This document shows positions 10,171-21,379 of a DNA stretch of 64,000 nucleotides, piece after piece (position 1 is the first letter of the stretch; every line of letters begins with the position of its first letter). The notes beneath the pieces were generated by a model. It saw only the letters and a program-made list of their open reading frames with translations, made no database searches and was not told the origin of the DNA. Position numbers and translations under genes: made by a program. Source of the stretch: Malania oleifera (taxonomy: Eukaryota > Streptophyta > Magnoliopsida > Santalales > Ximeniaceae); contig NC_080423.1 in assembly GCF_029873635.1 (NCBI RefSeq), positions 103,292,991-103,356,990 on the forward strand, written 5' to 3'.

Positions 10171-13100
10171 CTAGCATCTAAAGACATTAATCAAGTCCAA
10201 GCAGTACTTGAACTTATCTATGGTAACAAGCTTTGCGTTAATGTCTACTGCATTCTTAGAAGTGGGAACTTTCTCAAGCAATAGTTCACCAGAAAAAACC
10301 AATTCCCCAATCCTGTGAAACCTCACGTCTATGTGCTTGGTCCTCGCAAGATATACCAGGTTCTTTGCCAAATAAATGGCACTCTAACTATCACAATACA
10401 ACTGAACTCCACCTTGCTGAATACCCAGCTCCTTGACCAACCCAGTAAGCCACAAAGCTTCCTTGGTAGCCTCAGCCATTGACATATACTCTGACTCAGT
10501 AGTAGATAGTGCAACTAGAGACTAAACCATGGACCTCCAACAAATAGTCCCCCCCCCCCCCCCAAACAAAAGTGAATACATAACCTATGGTAGACCTCCT
10601 GTCATCTAAGTCTTCTGCATAGTTTGCATCCACATATCCCACAACTAAAAGGATCACCATGTTGTCTGTCAAACATGATGCCATAGTCTGTAGTACCCCT
10701 CAAGTATCTAAAAATCCACATTCCAATGTTGTCGTCCCGAATTTGATAGAAGGTTGCTCACTACACTGACAGCTTGTGCCAAATCTGGTCTTGAACAAAC
10801 CATAACATACATCAAGCACCCCACTGCACTAGCATATGGAACCTTTGACATGTCTTGAACTTTATCATCTGTCTTCGGGCACTGAGCAGTAGACAATCTA
10901 AAATGATTCGTTGAACCTCTCCAACACCCTCCCAACATAGCTACGCTAAGATAACCATAATCTCCTAAAAGCTTTATCCCTGCGAATCTCCATCCCAAGA
11001 TTCTTCTTGGCCGCACCCAAATCCTTCATGTCAAATTATTTGCTCAACAAAGTCTACAACTTGTTGACCTCACTCATACTTTTCACAGCAATCAACATAT
11101 CATCCACATAAAGTAACAGAAAAATACATGAATCATCATCAAGGCTTCTCACATAAACACAACAATCATACTCACATCTCCTGTAGTCAATTCGGATCAT
11201 GTAGGAGTCAAATTGTTTGTATCACTGCCTCAAAAACTGCTTCAGCCCATAAAGTGATTTCCTCAATTTACAAACCAAGTGTTCCTATCTAGGCTGACTG
11301 AACCCTTCTGGTTGTACCATGCAAATCAGCTCCTCCAAATCACCATGAAAAAAAACTGTCTTTACATCCATCTGCTCCAGCTGCATATCAAAATGTGCTA
11401 CCAAACCCAACACTACCCTAATGGAAGTGTGTCTAACCATAGGGGAGAAGATCTCATCATAGTCAACCCCATTCCTCTGTGAGTATTCCTTTGCTACTAA
11501 ACGAGCCTTGAACTTTTCTCCCTCTTTTTCTGATACTGCTTCTTTCTTCTTATACACCCATTTGCATCCTATCGCTCTCTTCCCCCCTGGAAGCTCCACT
11601 AACTCCCATGTCTGGTTCTTATGCAAGGGCTCCATCTCCTCCACCATAGCATCCATCCATCTACTCTTCTCTTGACTGTGGACTACCTCTTGAAAAGTAG
11701 TAGGATCCCCGCTACTAGTAATGAGTGCATGAGAAACCAAATCTTCAAAACCATTCCTAGTGGGTGGCCTGATAGTGCGTCTAAACCTGCCTATAGCTAT
11801 ACTGCGATGCTGCTGACCTCCTGAGCTAGAACTCCTTGCATTCTGAACATTGTCTTCTCTACCATGGGTCTCTAGCTCCACCTACACCACATGCTCATTG
11901 CTGCTACAATTATTTGGCACCTGTTTCTCTTCTTCCTGAGTACGCTACAACATGACTTTCTCATCAGAAACCACATCTCTACTAATCACCACCTTGTTTG
12001 CCATCAAATCCTAGAGCTTGAAGCCTTTCACCCCTTTCTAATACCCCATAAAAATACGCTGTCTAGACTTCGCATCAAGCTTCGATCTCTTCTCACTGGA
12101 AACATGCACATAGGCTAGACATCCAAACACTTTCAAACCAGAGTAGTCTACCACACTGCCTGTCCATACCTCCTCTACAACTTCCTCATCTAGTGTTGCA
12201 CTAGGTGACCTGTTAATCAAAAAACATGTCATATTCCCGCTTCTGCCCAAAAGTTCTTTGCAAGCCCTGCATTCAACCTAAGACACCAAGCTCCTTTAGC
12301 TATTGTTCTGTTCATCCTTTCTGCTATACCATTCTATTGTAGTGTCTTGCGTACTGTGAAATGTCTCTTAATCCTATGCTGCTCACACAACTCCGTGAAC
12401 TTGAATATGTGTACTCAGTACCATTATCGAACCTGAGGCATTTGATCTTCCTTCCTGTCTAATTTTCTACTTCAGCTTTCCATAACTTGAACTTAGTATA
12501 CGTTTCTGACTTGTGCCGCATGAAGTACACCCAAACCTTTCATTAGCAGTCATTAATAAAACTCACAAAATACATATGTCCTTCACGTGATGCTACCCTT
12601 ACTAGCCCCCAAACATCTGTATGAACATAGTCAAGAATTCCCTCTGTCTTGTGTGTGACTGTCTTGAACCGCACCCAAATTTGTTTCCCAATAACACAAT
12701 ACTTGCAGAAATTAAGCTTGCATGTTTTGACACCCTTCAATAGATTTCTCTTATGAAGTTCCATCATCCCACGCTCACCCATATGACCTAACCGCATATG
12801 CCACAAGATTGTACTATCTGACTCAAACTCTACAACTACAACTCCACCGACAACTGTGGTACCTAGCAATGTATAAATATTTCCTGCTAGTTTCTGCCCC
12901 TTCATCACTATTAAGACACCTTTACTCACCTTCATTACTCCACTTGCAGACTTGCAATTAAACCCATTACAATCTAAAGTGCCCAATGAAATCAAATTCT
13001 TCCTTAAATCCGATATATGTCTAACATCACACAACGTTCTAACAACACCATCAAACATTTTAAATTTGATATTCCCTATTCCAACAACTTTGCATAATGC

Positions 13101-13470
13101 ATCGTTACCCATCATAACAGAACCAGAATTTACTACCCAGTAGGTGTCAAGTGTCAAACCAATCTTTATTCGGTGTCATGTGACAGGAGCATGCTGAATC
13201 CAGAATCCAAGAATCTGTGACTTGTGAGATGATCTTAAATTGGATGAAGCAAAAAGCATATCCCGTTCATGGCTCTCTGAGTCTTCTTCTTCCACTACAT
13301 TCATAGACTTTGATGGACCCTCTTTATTCTTTGTATTCCCCTTCTTTTTCTCTAGACAATCTCGTTTTATGTGCCCCTTTTTCCCGCACTTATAACACAG
13401 TACATCCTTCCTCTTCCTGGATTTAGACCATGTTTTATTGTTACTCGATCCGCTCTAAGACTTGTTTCTC
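10171..13470 (-). pseudogene. pol: Copia element 1 pol: protease, integrase, RT, RNase H (broken)
   Basis: Read right to left. A CCHC knuckle CYKCGKKGHIKRDC lies near 13360-13400. The protease motif WILDSACSCHMT lies near 13180-13220 and keeps D-S. The reading 13157-12543 holds the gag-pre-integrase region with LWHMRLGHMGERG. Integrase remnants continue to 12038 (SPSATLDEE, VFGCLAYVHVSSE). RT spans 11881-11285 (IGCKWVYKKK, KARLVAKEYSQ), followed by a YVDD-type active site near 11096-11112. RNase H remnants include GYVDANYAEDLDDRRST near 10600-10650. A C-run at about 10549-10563 and many stops break it. Products would be cDNA synthesis and integration enzymes in an intact relative. Confidence 0.87.
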
Positions 13471-13478
13471 CCACGTTC

Positions 13479-14102
13479 CTAGTTACCTCTCACCATAAGC
13501 CATTCTCCTTGTAAATTCTCATCACTAGTTTTCTTCCTCTGATGAAAACCTAATAGAGCACTTGTGATTTTCTCTAATTCGAGAGTTTCTTTCCCCAAAA
13601 TCAAGGTATTAACCAAATTTTCGTTTATAAGAGAAGCAGGTAGGGAATTCAGTAATATCAACGTCTTGTCTTCGTCTTTGAACTTCACATCAACTCGCTT
13701 CAAATCACTAATCATCTGGTTGAACACGTTGATATGTTGGTTTAGATCTGAGTCCTCTTACATCTTAAGACCATACAGTTTCGGCTTAAGATAAAGCTTA
13801 TTCGTCAACGACTTGGACATATATTAACTTTCCAGTTTCAACTAAACTGAGGCCGGTAATTCCTCATCCATGACATGATACATCACGTCATCAGTCAGAC
13901 AAAGTCTGATAGTTGCCACAGCCTTCGCTTCCAATTCCTTCCAATTTATGTCGTTCATGCCTTTCGACTGCTTTCCACATAACACCTTCACCATGGCCTG
14001 CTGCACTAACAAATCTTTGACCCTCCTCTGCCATAATCCAAAATTTCCAGATCCATCGAACTTGACCATGTCAAACTTCGCAGAAGAAATCCCAAGCATC
14101 AT
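13479..14102 (-). pseudogene. gag: Copia element 1 gag (broken)
   Basis: The first open stretch (14102-13842) begins MMLGISSAKFDMVKFDGSGN and contains NFGLWQRRVKDLLVQQ, a typical start of a plant copia Gag. The second (13727-13479) contains FNQMISDLKRVDVKF and LLNSLPASL. A stop near 13842 and a frame change separate them. Gag would form the virus-like particle. The same Gag type occurs in copia element 2, so the two elements are related. Confidence 0.85.
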
Positions 14103-14110
14103 GACCAGAG

Positions 14111-14121
14111 CTCTGATACCA
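14111..14121 (-). other. Primer binding site of copia element 1
   Basis: The plus-strand CTCTGATACCA is the complement of TGGTATCAGAG, the initiator tRNA-Met type site. It lies 5 bases inside the right (5') LTR. Confidence 0.9.
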
Positions 14122-14126
14122 ATTTT

Positions 14127-14404
14127 TGTGAAACATGCAGCAATTATGATGAATAGTAAAAAAAATAAAGAGATAGAAAAAACAACAAAAACACACGGAT
14201 TTAACGTGGTTCAGCAATATGCCTACAACCACAGGAGCGAGCGGCGGCTGAATTTCACTATATCAAAGTATGGTTACATCATATGTATTTATAGTAACCT
14301 TAGCCATACAGAGGTATTAGAAAAATTCCCCAAATACCCTTGTACCGTACCGCCTGCTTTCTCTGTACACGTGTTCCACTCTATATGATCCACATATTAC
14401 AACA
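14127..14404 (-). repeat. 5' LTR of copia element 1 (278 bp)
   Basis: Plus-strand ends are TGTGAAACATG and ATTACAACA. It is homologous to 9730-10079 but lacks that copy's 65-base C-rich block. The target duplication CGTTC follows at 14405. Confidence 0.92.
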
Positions 14405-14930
14405 CGTTCATATTCCCTATGCTTTTCCCACTATCGACTTACAAACTAGAAATTGCTTTGAAGCAAAGGAGGCATTTCAAATTAAGGGTATAATGAGCCT
14501 TCATCTCATAGAAAATCATGGTATCATCCATGAAAAGGAGGTGAGGAACTTCCATCTCCCTGCCTTTTCCTTCAACCGCCAACCTCTTTAAAAGTCTTGT
14601 TCTCGTGGCATTTTGCAACAAGAGGCTGAGGACCTTCATTATAATGATATAGCAAAGGAGATAGGGGATCTCCTGATGCAAACCCCTTGAGGAAAGGAAG
14701 AATTTTGTAACCATAAGGCAGCCATTAACGAGAATCGAGAAGCACGATATGGCGATGCATTGCTCAATCCATTTGCACAATAAATTCCCAAAACCCAATT
14801 TTTTTAGGACATAAAAGCAAAACCCAAACAATCATGGACAAAAGATTTTTCCATGTCAAGTTTGCAAACGACAACTAAGTGAATCAAAGTAACATGCCTC
14901 AAAGGATAAAAACACCTCCCTTCAAGCACT
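14405..14930 (-). pseudogene. LINE ORF2 fragment, reverse transcriptase (right half)
   Basis: On the minus strand 14885-14840 reads CKLDMEKSF, the LINE RT block usually seen as KLDMEKAYD. The open stretch 14831-14439 then gives WIEQCI, ILVNG, SSRGLHQ and LLFMDDTMIF, the last being the catalytic F-x-D-D block (FADD in most plant L1 elements). It ends in CFKAISSL, which joins to the left half at 9481-9724 once copia element 1 is removed. Several frame changes are present. L1-type ORF2 performs target-primed reverse transcription; this copy cannot. Confidence 0.82.
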
Positions 14931-15193
14931 CAATCTCCTAGCCACCTCCTTAAGTTCCACTGGGTGGGGTTGGCTGCCTTGCAGGAGAACGCAGATGAAA
15001 ACCTTGATTTTGCAGGAAACTTAGATTTCCAAATAAAAGAATTAAGATGGAAAGAAACAACATTGGAATCACAGATCAAATGGGTGAAAAAGTTCTTGCA
15101 AGAAAACATACTAGAGAAGTCCAATACCCATCTTCTACCATCACACCCCACACAAAAAGCAAAAAGAATAAGAACATTGAACAACAACACCAT
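14931..15193 (-). pseudogene. LINE fragment, zinc-binding RT-tail domain
   Basis: The minus-strand reading contains DGRRWVLDFSSMFSCKNFF and IWKSKFPAKSRF, which match the C-terminal zinc-binding (zf-RVT) region of plant L1 ORF2. In an intact LINE this lies after the RT, but here it lies before it in the direction of reading. It must therefore be a second LINE fragment, or the product of a rearrangement, joined near 14930-14960 in the same orientation. Confidence 0.7.
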
Positions 15194-15544
15194 ACGTTCA
15201 AAATCACTCTTTCACTCAAATTTCTAGTGAAATGAAAGTTTCAAATAGTCGGACTTTCCTAACAAAAGAGAAATTTACAATAGGGGAATCAGGAACCGTA
15301 GAAATACAATGATGAGGCAAACTTGATCAAAAAGCATCCCCAACCCAAAAAATCCTTCTAGAAACAAATATTTAACCATTCCAAATACATATCTCACATA
15401 TGGGGAATATGGCAAAATATATAAAAAATGAATTTCCACAAGCATACAAGGTTACATTAGCACCAGCTTTTGCATTCCACCCACCACGCTCAATCCTTAT
15501 TTGCTACAAATTACCTTATGAGTTATGCCAAAGGGAATTGAGCT
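15194..15544. other. Unassigned spacer
   Basis: No coding or repeat structure was recognised. The last bases (GAGCT, 15540-15544) are probably the left target duplication of copia element 2, matched imperfectly by AAGCT at 20235-20239. Confidence 0.35.
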
Positions 15545-16039
15545 TGTTGTGAAAATTGAATGCACAGTGGAAACAATTGATCTTACAACACAGCAACCAA
15601 CAATGAAATATACAGAACAACAATCACGCAGATTATAATGAAAGCAATAACAATGACACAAAGAATTACGTGGTTCGGCAATGCCTACATCCACAGGGGC
15701 AATCGACAATGTAATTTTCACTCTCTTATGTCCAAAAACCCTTTGTTACATCATACAACATGTATATATAAGTTTCCCGGAGGCATCCCCTCCAAAACCC
15801 AATTTGTCCAACGTCCCAATTCAAAATTTGAAAACAAATGCTGAGTAACCGAGCCAAACCATCGACGGTTTAATACCGAGAGCAAACAATCGATGTAACA
15901 TCACAAAACAGTCGACTATTTCGCTACAACTGGACCAAACTATCAACGGTTTCCTCCTGCAAGTCAGCATTCTTGTTTTCTTCATATTTTCTCTTTGTAC
16001 ATGCCTTCCACTCAACATATGAGTCACACATTACAACCA
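15545..16039 (-). repeat. 3' LTR of copia element 2 (about 495 bp)
   Basis: Begins TGTTGTGAAAATTG on the plus strand and ends near ACATTACAACCA. It shares GAATTACGTGGTTCGGC with copia element 1. The exact ends are uncertain by a few bases because the right LTR starts TTGTGAAAATTG. Confidence 0.82.
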
Positions 16040-16049
16040 TCTCCACCTT

Positions 16050-18250
16050 GGCGAATATACGCCCCTTAGAAGAAAATTGAAAACACAAACCCGCTGCTCC
16101 ACCTTGGGACAATAGGTTGGATAGGTTAGGATCGCCTCCCGTCTAGCAATTGGAGACAAAAACCAAGTCCAAGCTAAGCTTGAACTTGTCCGTGGTAGCT
16201 TCGGTTTCTGCCATGAACCCCAACTTAGATGCAAATAATGCAACCTGAGACTATACCATGGACTTCCAACAAATAGGCCTTCCCACAATAGAAAACACAT
16301 ACCATGTTGTAGACCTTCTGTCATCAAAGCCCCCTGTATAATCTGCATCCACAAATCTCACAATTGACTGATCACTCTATTGCCTGCCAAAACACCCATT
16401 GCACCCACATAGGGGACCTTTGAAACGTCCCGAACATCATTGTCCGCCCTTGAGCATCGAGCAGTAGACAATTTACATTGATTTGCCAATGGTGTACCGG
16501 TGGCCGGTTTTGCATTAATCATGCTAAACCTCTCCAACACCTTCTCCACAAAACCAACCTACAATCTCCCTGCAGTCCTATCCACAAAACCACCCTGAGA
16601 TAACCCAATCTCCCTACAACTCTGTCCTTGCAAATCTCCAACCCAAGACTCTTTTTGGTCGTATCCAAAACCTTCATGTCAAAATTTTTTCTCAACAGAG
16701 TTCCCAACTGATTAGCGTCAATCAAAACCTTCTCAACAAATAACATGTTATCTATATAAAACAATAGAAATATCACCCACTTACATCCTATCATCCTCTT
16801 CTTTTCTGGAGGCTCTGCCAACTTCCACATCTAATTCTTATGCAGTAACTCCATCTCTTCCACCATAGCACTAACCCATCTATTTTTTACTTTACTGTGG
16901 ACCACAGCTTGAAAAAAAGTAGGAACCTCGCTGGTAATAATGAATGAATATAACACCAGAACATCAAATTAATACCTGAGTGGTGGCCTGATACTGCATT
17001 TGGATCCTTTGAGATCATGTTGATCTCCCAAGCTATAACTCCCTGCACTACGAACAATGTCATCTTTGCCCTGAGTCTGTAATTCCACTGCATCACATGC
17101 TCATTGTTGCTGCAATTTTCTGACACTTTTTTCTCTTCATCTACATAAGTACGTTGCACCATGGCTTTCTCACCAAAAGTCATGCCTCCATTGATTACCA
17201 CCTTGTTTGTCATTAGATCAAACAACTTAAACTCATTTTTCTTATACCCCATCAAGATGTATCGTCTAGACATTGCATCAAGTTTTAATCTCTCCTCGCT
17301 AAAAACGTGCACGGCTGAACATTCAAACACTCTTCGACAGGAGTAGTCTATCGCATAACCTGTCCAAACCTCTCCTACAACTTTCCCATCTAGTGATACC
17401 CTTGGCAATCGGTTAATCGAGAAATACGTCATACACACTAACTCTACAAAGAAGTTCCTTGCAAGCCCTACATACAACCTACCATACTGCTCACAAAAAT
17501 CCTTGAATTGAACCAGCATGCTCAATTCCAATGCCTGACCTGAGGATCTCTCTCCCAGTCCAGTCTTCCACCTCAGCCACAAGTTAAACCTGTCAAACAT
17601 CTCTGACTTGTGCCGCATGAAGCATACCAAGACATTTCATGATAAATTCATGAAATATATATGTCCAACCTGTGATGCTACTATCACCGGCCCTCAAACA
17701 TCTGAATAAATGTAGTCATTCAGATGCCCTAACCGCATATGCCACAGAACAGTGTTATCTGACTCAGATTCTATAGTTGCAGCTCCACCTACAACTGCGG
17801 TGCCCTGCAGTGCATAGTTATTTTCCGCTAATTTATGTCCCTTCATCACCATCAAGTCACCTTCACACACCTTCATTATCCCACTTTCAGACTTGTAACT
17901 ATACCCGTTACAATCTAAAATGTCCAATGAAATCACATTCTTCCGTAAATTCGGTACATGCCTTACATCACATAAAGTTCTCACAACACCATCATATATT
18001 TCAATTCTGATATTCCCTATTCCAATAATTTTGCATGAAACATTATTTCTCATTCGAACAAAACCAGAATTTACTAACTTGTAGGTGCTGAACCAATTTC
18101 TATTTAGTGTCATGTGATAAAAACATCTTGAATCTAGGATCCAAGAATTCGTGAGGCGTCTTAAACCCAATAAAACAGAAAGCATATCACCATCACTACT
18201 CCCTGAGTCTCCTTCTTCCACTAAATTCGCAGATTTTGACAAACCCTCTT
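16050..18250 (-). pseudogene. pol: Copia element 2 pol (broken, RT core deleted)
   Basis: Read right to left. Near 18163-18098 there is a protease remnant WILDSRCFYHMT, where the usual small residue after D-S is Arg. The reading then shows a gag-pre-integrase block with LWHMRLGHLN near 17720-17760. Integrase remnants fill 17630-16887. The RT reading 16830-16519 passes from MIGCKWV directly to FLLFYIDNML, the active-site block, so the RT segment that should lie between them is missing. Stops and frameshifts occur throughout, so no product is expected. Confidence 0.82.
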
Positions 18251-18984
18251 GTTATTTGCCCAATTTTTCCACACTTAAAAAACCTTATGTCCTTTTTCCC
18301 GGAGTACAACCGAGATTTATTACCACTCAATCCACTCTGGAACTTGCTTCTCCCACATTCCTGGTTACCCTTCACCACAAGCCCTTCACCATGTGAAATT
18401 TCATCGCTGGCCTTCTTTCTTTGATGAAAACACAGCAGTGCACTTGTTACCTCTTCCAAATTCAAGGTTTTTTTACCCCATGTTAGAGTAGTAACCATAT
18501 TTTCATACGTATGAGATACTGGTAGGGAATTCAATAGCCTCAACGCCTTGTCTTCTTCCTCGAACTTCACATCAACCCGCATCAAATCACTTGTTATCTG
18601 ATTGAATACATTGATATGTTAGTTCAAATCCGAACCATCCACTATCTTAAGCCAATACAATCTTTGCTCAAGAAACAACTTGTTCGATAAAGACTTAGAC
18701 ATATACCGGCTTTCAAGTTTCTACCAAACAACCACGGGAGATTCCTTATCCATGACGTGATACAGCACGTCATCGACCAAAAAAAGTCGGATAGTCAACA
18801 CCGCCTTCGCTTCCAATTCATTCCAACTTGTTTCATCCATGCTTTTCGGTTGAACTCCGTATAAAGTCTTCACCATACCTTGCTGCACTAATAGATCCTT
18901 AACCCTTCTTTGTCATAAACCGAAGTTTCCTATTTCATCGAACTTGACAACATCGAAATTCGCAAAAGAAGTTCCAGAAGCCAT
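18251..18984 (-). pseudogene. gag: Copia element 2 gag (broken)
   Basis: The reading begins MASGTSFANFDVVKFD at 18984 and gives NFGL, a stop in place of the Trp seen in element 1, then QRRVKDLLVQQGMVKTLYG. The open stretch 18585-18196 continues with VDVKFEEEDKALRLLNSLP and ends at a decayed zinc knuckle (FFKCGKIGQITRGF) in which the first and last ligands are lost. It is a relative of the gag at 13479-14102. Confidence 0.83.
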
Positions 18985-18994
18985 TACAACAATG

Positions 18995-19005
18995 CTCTGA
19001 TACCA
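18995..19005 (-). other. Primer binding site of copia element 2
   Basis: Plus-strand CTCTGATACCA, the complement of the initiator tRNA-Met type site, next to the right LTR. Confidence 0.88.
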
Positions 19006-19011
19006 ATTTAT

Positions 19012-20234
19012 TGTGAAAATTGAATGCAGAGTGGAAACAATTGATCTTACAACGCAACAACCAACGGTGAAGTATACAGAACAACAATCACGCAAATTAT
19101 AATGAAAGCAATAACAATGACACAAAGAATTACGTGGTTCGTCAATGCCGACATCCACGAAAGCAATCAACAATGTAATTTTACACTATCTTGTGTCCAA
19201 AGACCCTTTGTTACATCATACAACATGTATATATAAGCAACATTTATATATAAGCAAGGTCTTAAATTTCGATTTCGACTCAAATTTTGAAACTTAAAAG
19301 TACGAAAATTTCGACGAAAATTTCAATTTCAATGTCAATTTCAATTTTAATTTGAAAAAATAACGAAAATTTGTATTAAAGAATAAAATTCTTTGTGAAA
19401 CTTCAGAAATAGTTAACAAACATAATAATATAAGTTTTAAGACTTATATATTACAAATTAAATACATCTATGTTTTGTATGAGGTGAAAAAGTTGTAAAA
19501 TAGTGTGTGTATCAAACATATTTGTAAGATAATGTACATTAAATATATTCAGTTCATACAAATGAAATTCATAATTCATTTAAATATTATTTATTGTACA
19601 AATAATGATAATATAAACATAAATGGTTAAATAAAATGTTACTGTAAGTTTATTTTTTCATATAATTTCAAAAACACTTGTAATAATCTTTTGTTTCAAC
19701 AAAATAAATAAAATAAATTACGATAGAAATTTCACTTCACTCCTAAATTTCTCATTTGAATTCTGACGAAATTTCATCGTATAATTAAAATTTCGAGATT
19801 TGGATAAATTTCGGATGATTCATTGATATTTTGATGGAAACTATGCAAGACGGAAATTGACTGCCATTTCGATGTCAAGAGTGATGGAAATCGGAAATTT
19901 CGACAAAAATTTGAACAATTTTGTGGAAATTTAAAACCATGTATATAAGTTTCCTGGAGACTTTCCCTCCAAAACCCAACCTATCCAACGTCCCAATTCA
20001 AAATTTAAAAACGCTAAGTAACTGAGCCAAACCGTTGACGGTTTGCAGACATACCGTCGATGGTTAAATATCGAGAGCAAACAGTCGATGTAACATCACA
20101 AAACAATCAATTGTTTCACTGCAACTAAATCAAACCATCAACGATTTCCTCCTACAAGTCAGCATTTTTATTTTCTTCATGTTTTTCTCTTTGTACATGT
20201 CTTCCACTCAACATATGAGTCACATATTACTACA
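19012..20234 (-). repeat. 5' LTR of copia element 2, split by a MITE-like insertion
   Basis: The parts 19012-19254 and about 19950-20234 align with the left LTR. The intervening block is described separately. The LTR ends ATTACTACA and the target copy AAGCT follows. Confidence 0.85.
19255..19941. mobile_element. Short non-autonomous DNA transposon (hAT-like MITE?), TSD TATATAAG
   Basis: This 687-bp block is absent from the sister LTR at 15545-16039. It begins CAAGGTCTTAAATTTC and ends GGAAATTTAAAACCATG, which are imperfect inverted repeats of each other. The 8-bp sequence TATATAAG flanks it on both sides (19247-19254, 19942-19949). Its interior is built from variants of AAATTTCGACGAAAATTTC. 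It encodes nothing. An 8-bp duplication fits the hAT superfamily, but the ends do not prove it; a Mutator-derived element is an alternative. Confidence 0.7.
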
Positions 20235-20878
20235 AAGCTAAACAGGAAACACCATGACCACTTCCTCACAAGAGAATTGTTTTCAGAAACCATAACCATA
20301 ATTAACAATCAAATAAGGAATCATTTGCAGGGGACATCAAACAAAACCAAGAAAAAAGATTAATCATAAAATGCCAAAATTCCTCAATCAAAACCAGATA
20401 GAAAAGAGGTCTCCACACAAGATCAACCAGAACCCATTAAATTAACCAACATGCAGCAGCAATTTCAGTCTCATCACTAATCTACAACAACGTAAATATG
20501 ATTCATACAGAAAATCCCACATCTACCAATTAAAAACACCATTTGACCACAACAAACTGAAATCCCACGTACCATACTCAACCACCCCTCGGAACACACA
20601 AAACCAACCAAGTAAGCACAAACCCACTTGTCAGGTAAGGGAGGTGCTCACGCCTAATCAACCAAAACCCCTCAAGTTAACCAATACCCAGCAGCAATTT
20701 CATTGTCGACACAAATATCCCAAAACATATAACGATTTAATCACAAAACCACATGCTTACCAATCAAAATCATCAAAATCCAACCTATATTCACAGAGTA
20801 AAACGATCCCAAATTTTTTTAAAAAAAATGAAGGCCCACCAATAACGAACCAAGAAACCACAAACCCATCAAACTCAC
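20235..20878 (-). other. MSRA intron 1, exon-proximal part, with a duplicated segment
   Basis: This segment lies between the copia element and the splice donor of MSRA exon 1 (GTGAG read on the minus strand at 20878). A segment is repeated with a period of about 237 bases: ATTAAATTAACCAACATGCA near 20436 matches CTCAAGTTAACCAATACCCA near 20673. The upper copy extends to a degenerate version of the exon end and splice donor near 20618-20655. Confidence 0.6.
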
Positions 20879-21379
20879 CTGTCGATTGAGCGTGGTGGGG
20901 TCATGCCTAGCCCAAAACACATCAAGCAGACTCTCGTAACTGCACGCTTTCGGATCATACTGCACCCTCACCACCTCCGAGTGGTTCGAAGTCCCCGAGC
21001 ACACATCATTGTAGGTCGGATTGTCCAGGAACCCCTGGCTGTAGCCGACCTCGGTCTTGCTCACCCCAGCCACCCTCTGGAACGCCAGCTCCACGCCCCA
21101 GAAACACCCGCCGCCGAACTGCGCGAACTGCTGTCCTGGCGCGGGAACGTCGTCGTCGGGGCCCTGAGCAACGGAAGACGAGTCGGCGGCGGCGGCGTCC
21201 GGGGTTCTGGCGCCGAACCCTAGCCTTCCCAACCAGCTCATCGGGGGCCTGTAGAGAGAGAATGAGGGAAGCTTGGAGCGAGAGAGGGAGAGAAAAGGGA
21301 GGCAGGAAAGAGAGGGGGCAGAGTAGCTGAGGAGCAGAGGCGAGGCGGCGGAGCAGAGAGAGGGGGAGGCTTTGAGCAT
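20879..21379 (-). CDS. MSRA4: Peptide methionine sulfoxide reductase A, plastid type, exon 1 (partial gene)
   Basis: MsrA reduces the S-form of methionine sulfoxide in proteins back to methionine and so repairs oxidative damage. Exon 1 encodes 167 residues. Residues 1 to about 50 are Ser/Leu-rich with few acidic residues, as in a chloroplast transit peptide. The following MSWLGRLGFG and AQGPDDDVPAPGQQFAQFG match the plastid MSRA4 type. The catalytic motif GCFWG is at 91-95 (Cys92). VCSGTSNHSEVVRVQYDP and DVFWARHDPTTLNRQ are family signatures. The exon ends in phase 0 at CAG followed by GTGAGT. I chose the ATG at 21379 because the open frame upstream has no transit-like character. The later part, expected to begin near DVGTQYRSG, was not found down to position 1, so the gene either has a very long intron or is truncated. 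Confidence 0.88.

Larger units (their letters stand above)
9730..14404 (-). mobile_element. Full-length Ty1/copia element 1 (degenerate), TSD CGTTC
   Basis: LTRs lie at 9730-10079 and 14127-14404 and the 5-bp duplication CGTTC flanks the unit (9725-9729 and 14405-14409). The primer binding site complement (14111-14121) is next to the right LTR and the purine tract complement ATCTCCACC next to the left LTR, so transcription runs right to left. Order on the minus strand is gag, zinc knuckle, protease, integrase, RT with YVDD, RNase H, which is the Ty1/copia order. All frames are broken. It is inserted inside a LINE, whose reading joins correctly across the target once one CGTTC is removed. Confidence 0.94.
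15545..20234 (-). mobile_element. Full-length Ty1/copia element 2 (degenerate, internally deleted)
   Basis: Related to copia element 1 and in the same orientation. Left (3') LTR is about 15545-16039; the right (5') LTR is 19012-20234 and is interrupted by an insertion (19255-19941). The primer binding site complement lies at 18995-19005 and the purine tract complement CATCTCCACC follows the left LTR. Target duplications are GAGCT and AAGCT (4 of 5 match). Gag, protease, integrase and a truncated RT are recognisable and all are broken. It lies between the LINE relics and MSRA exon 1, and so probably in the first intron of that gene. Confidence 0.88.

Noticed and set aside
14964-15235. Plus-strand open frames of 87 and 62 codons
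   Set aside because: They are antisense shadows of the LINE zinc-binding fragment.
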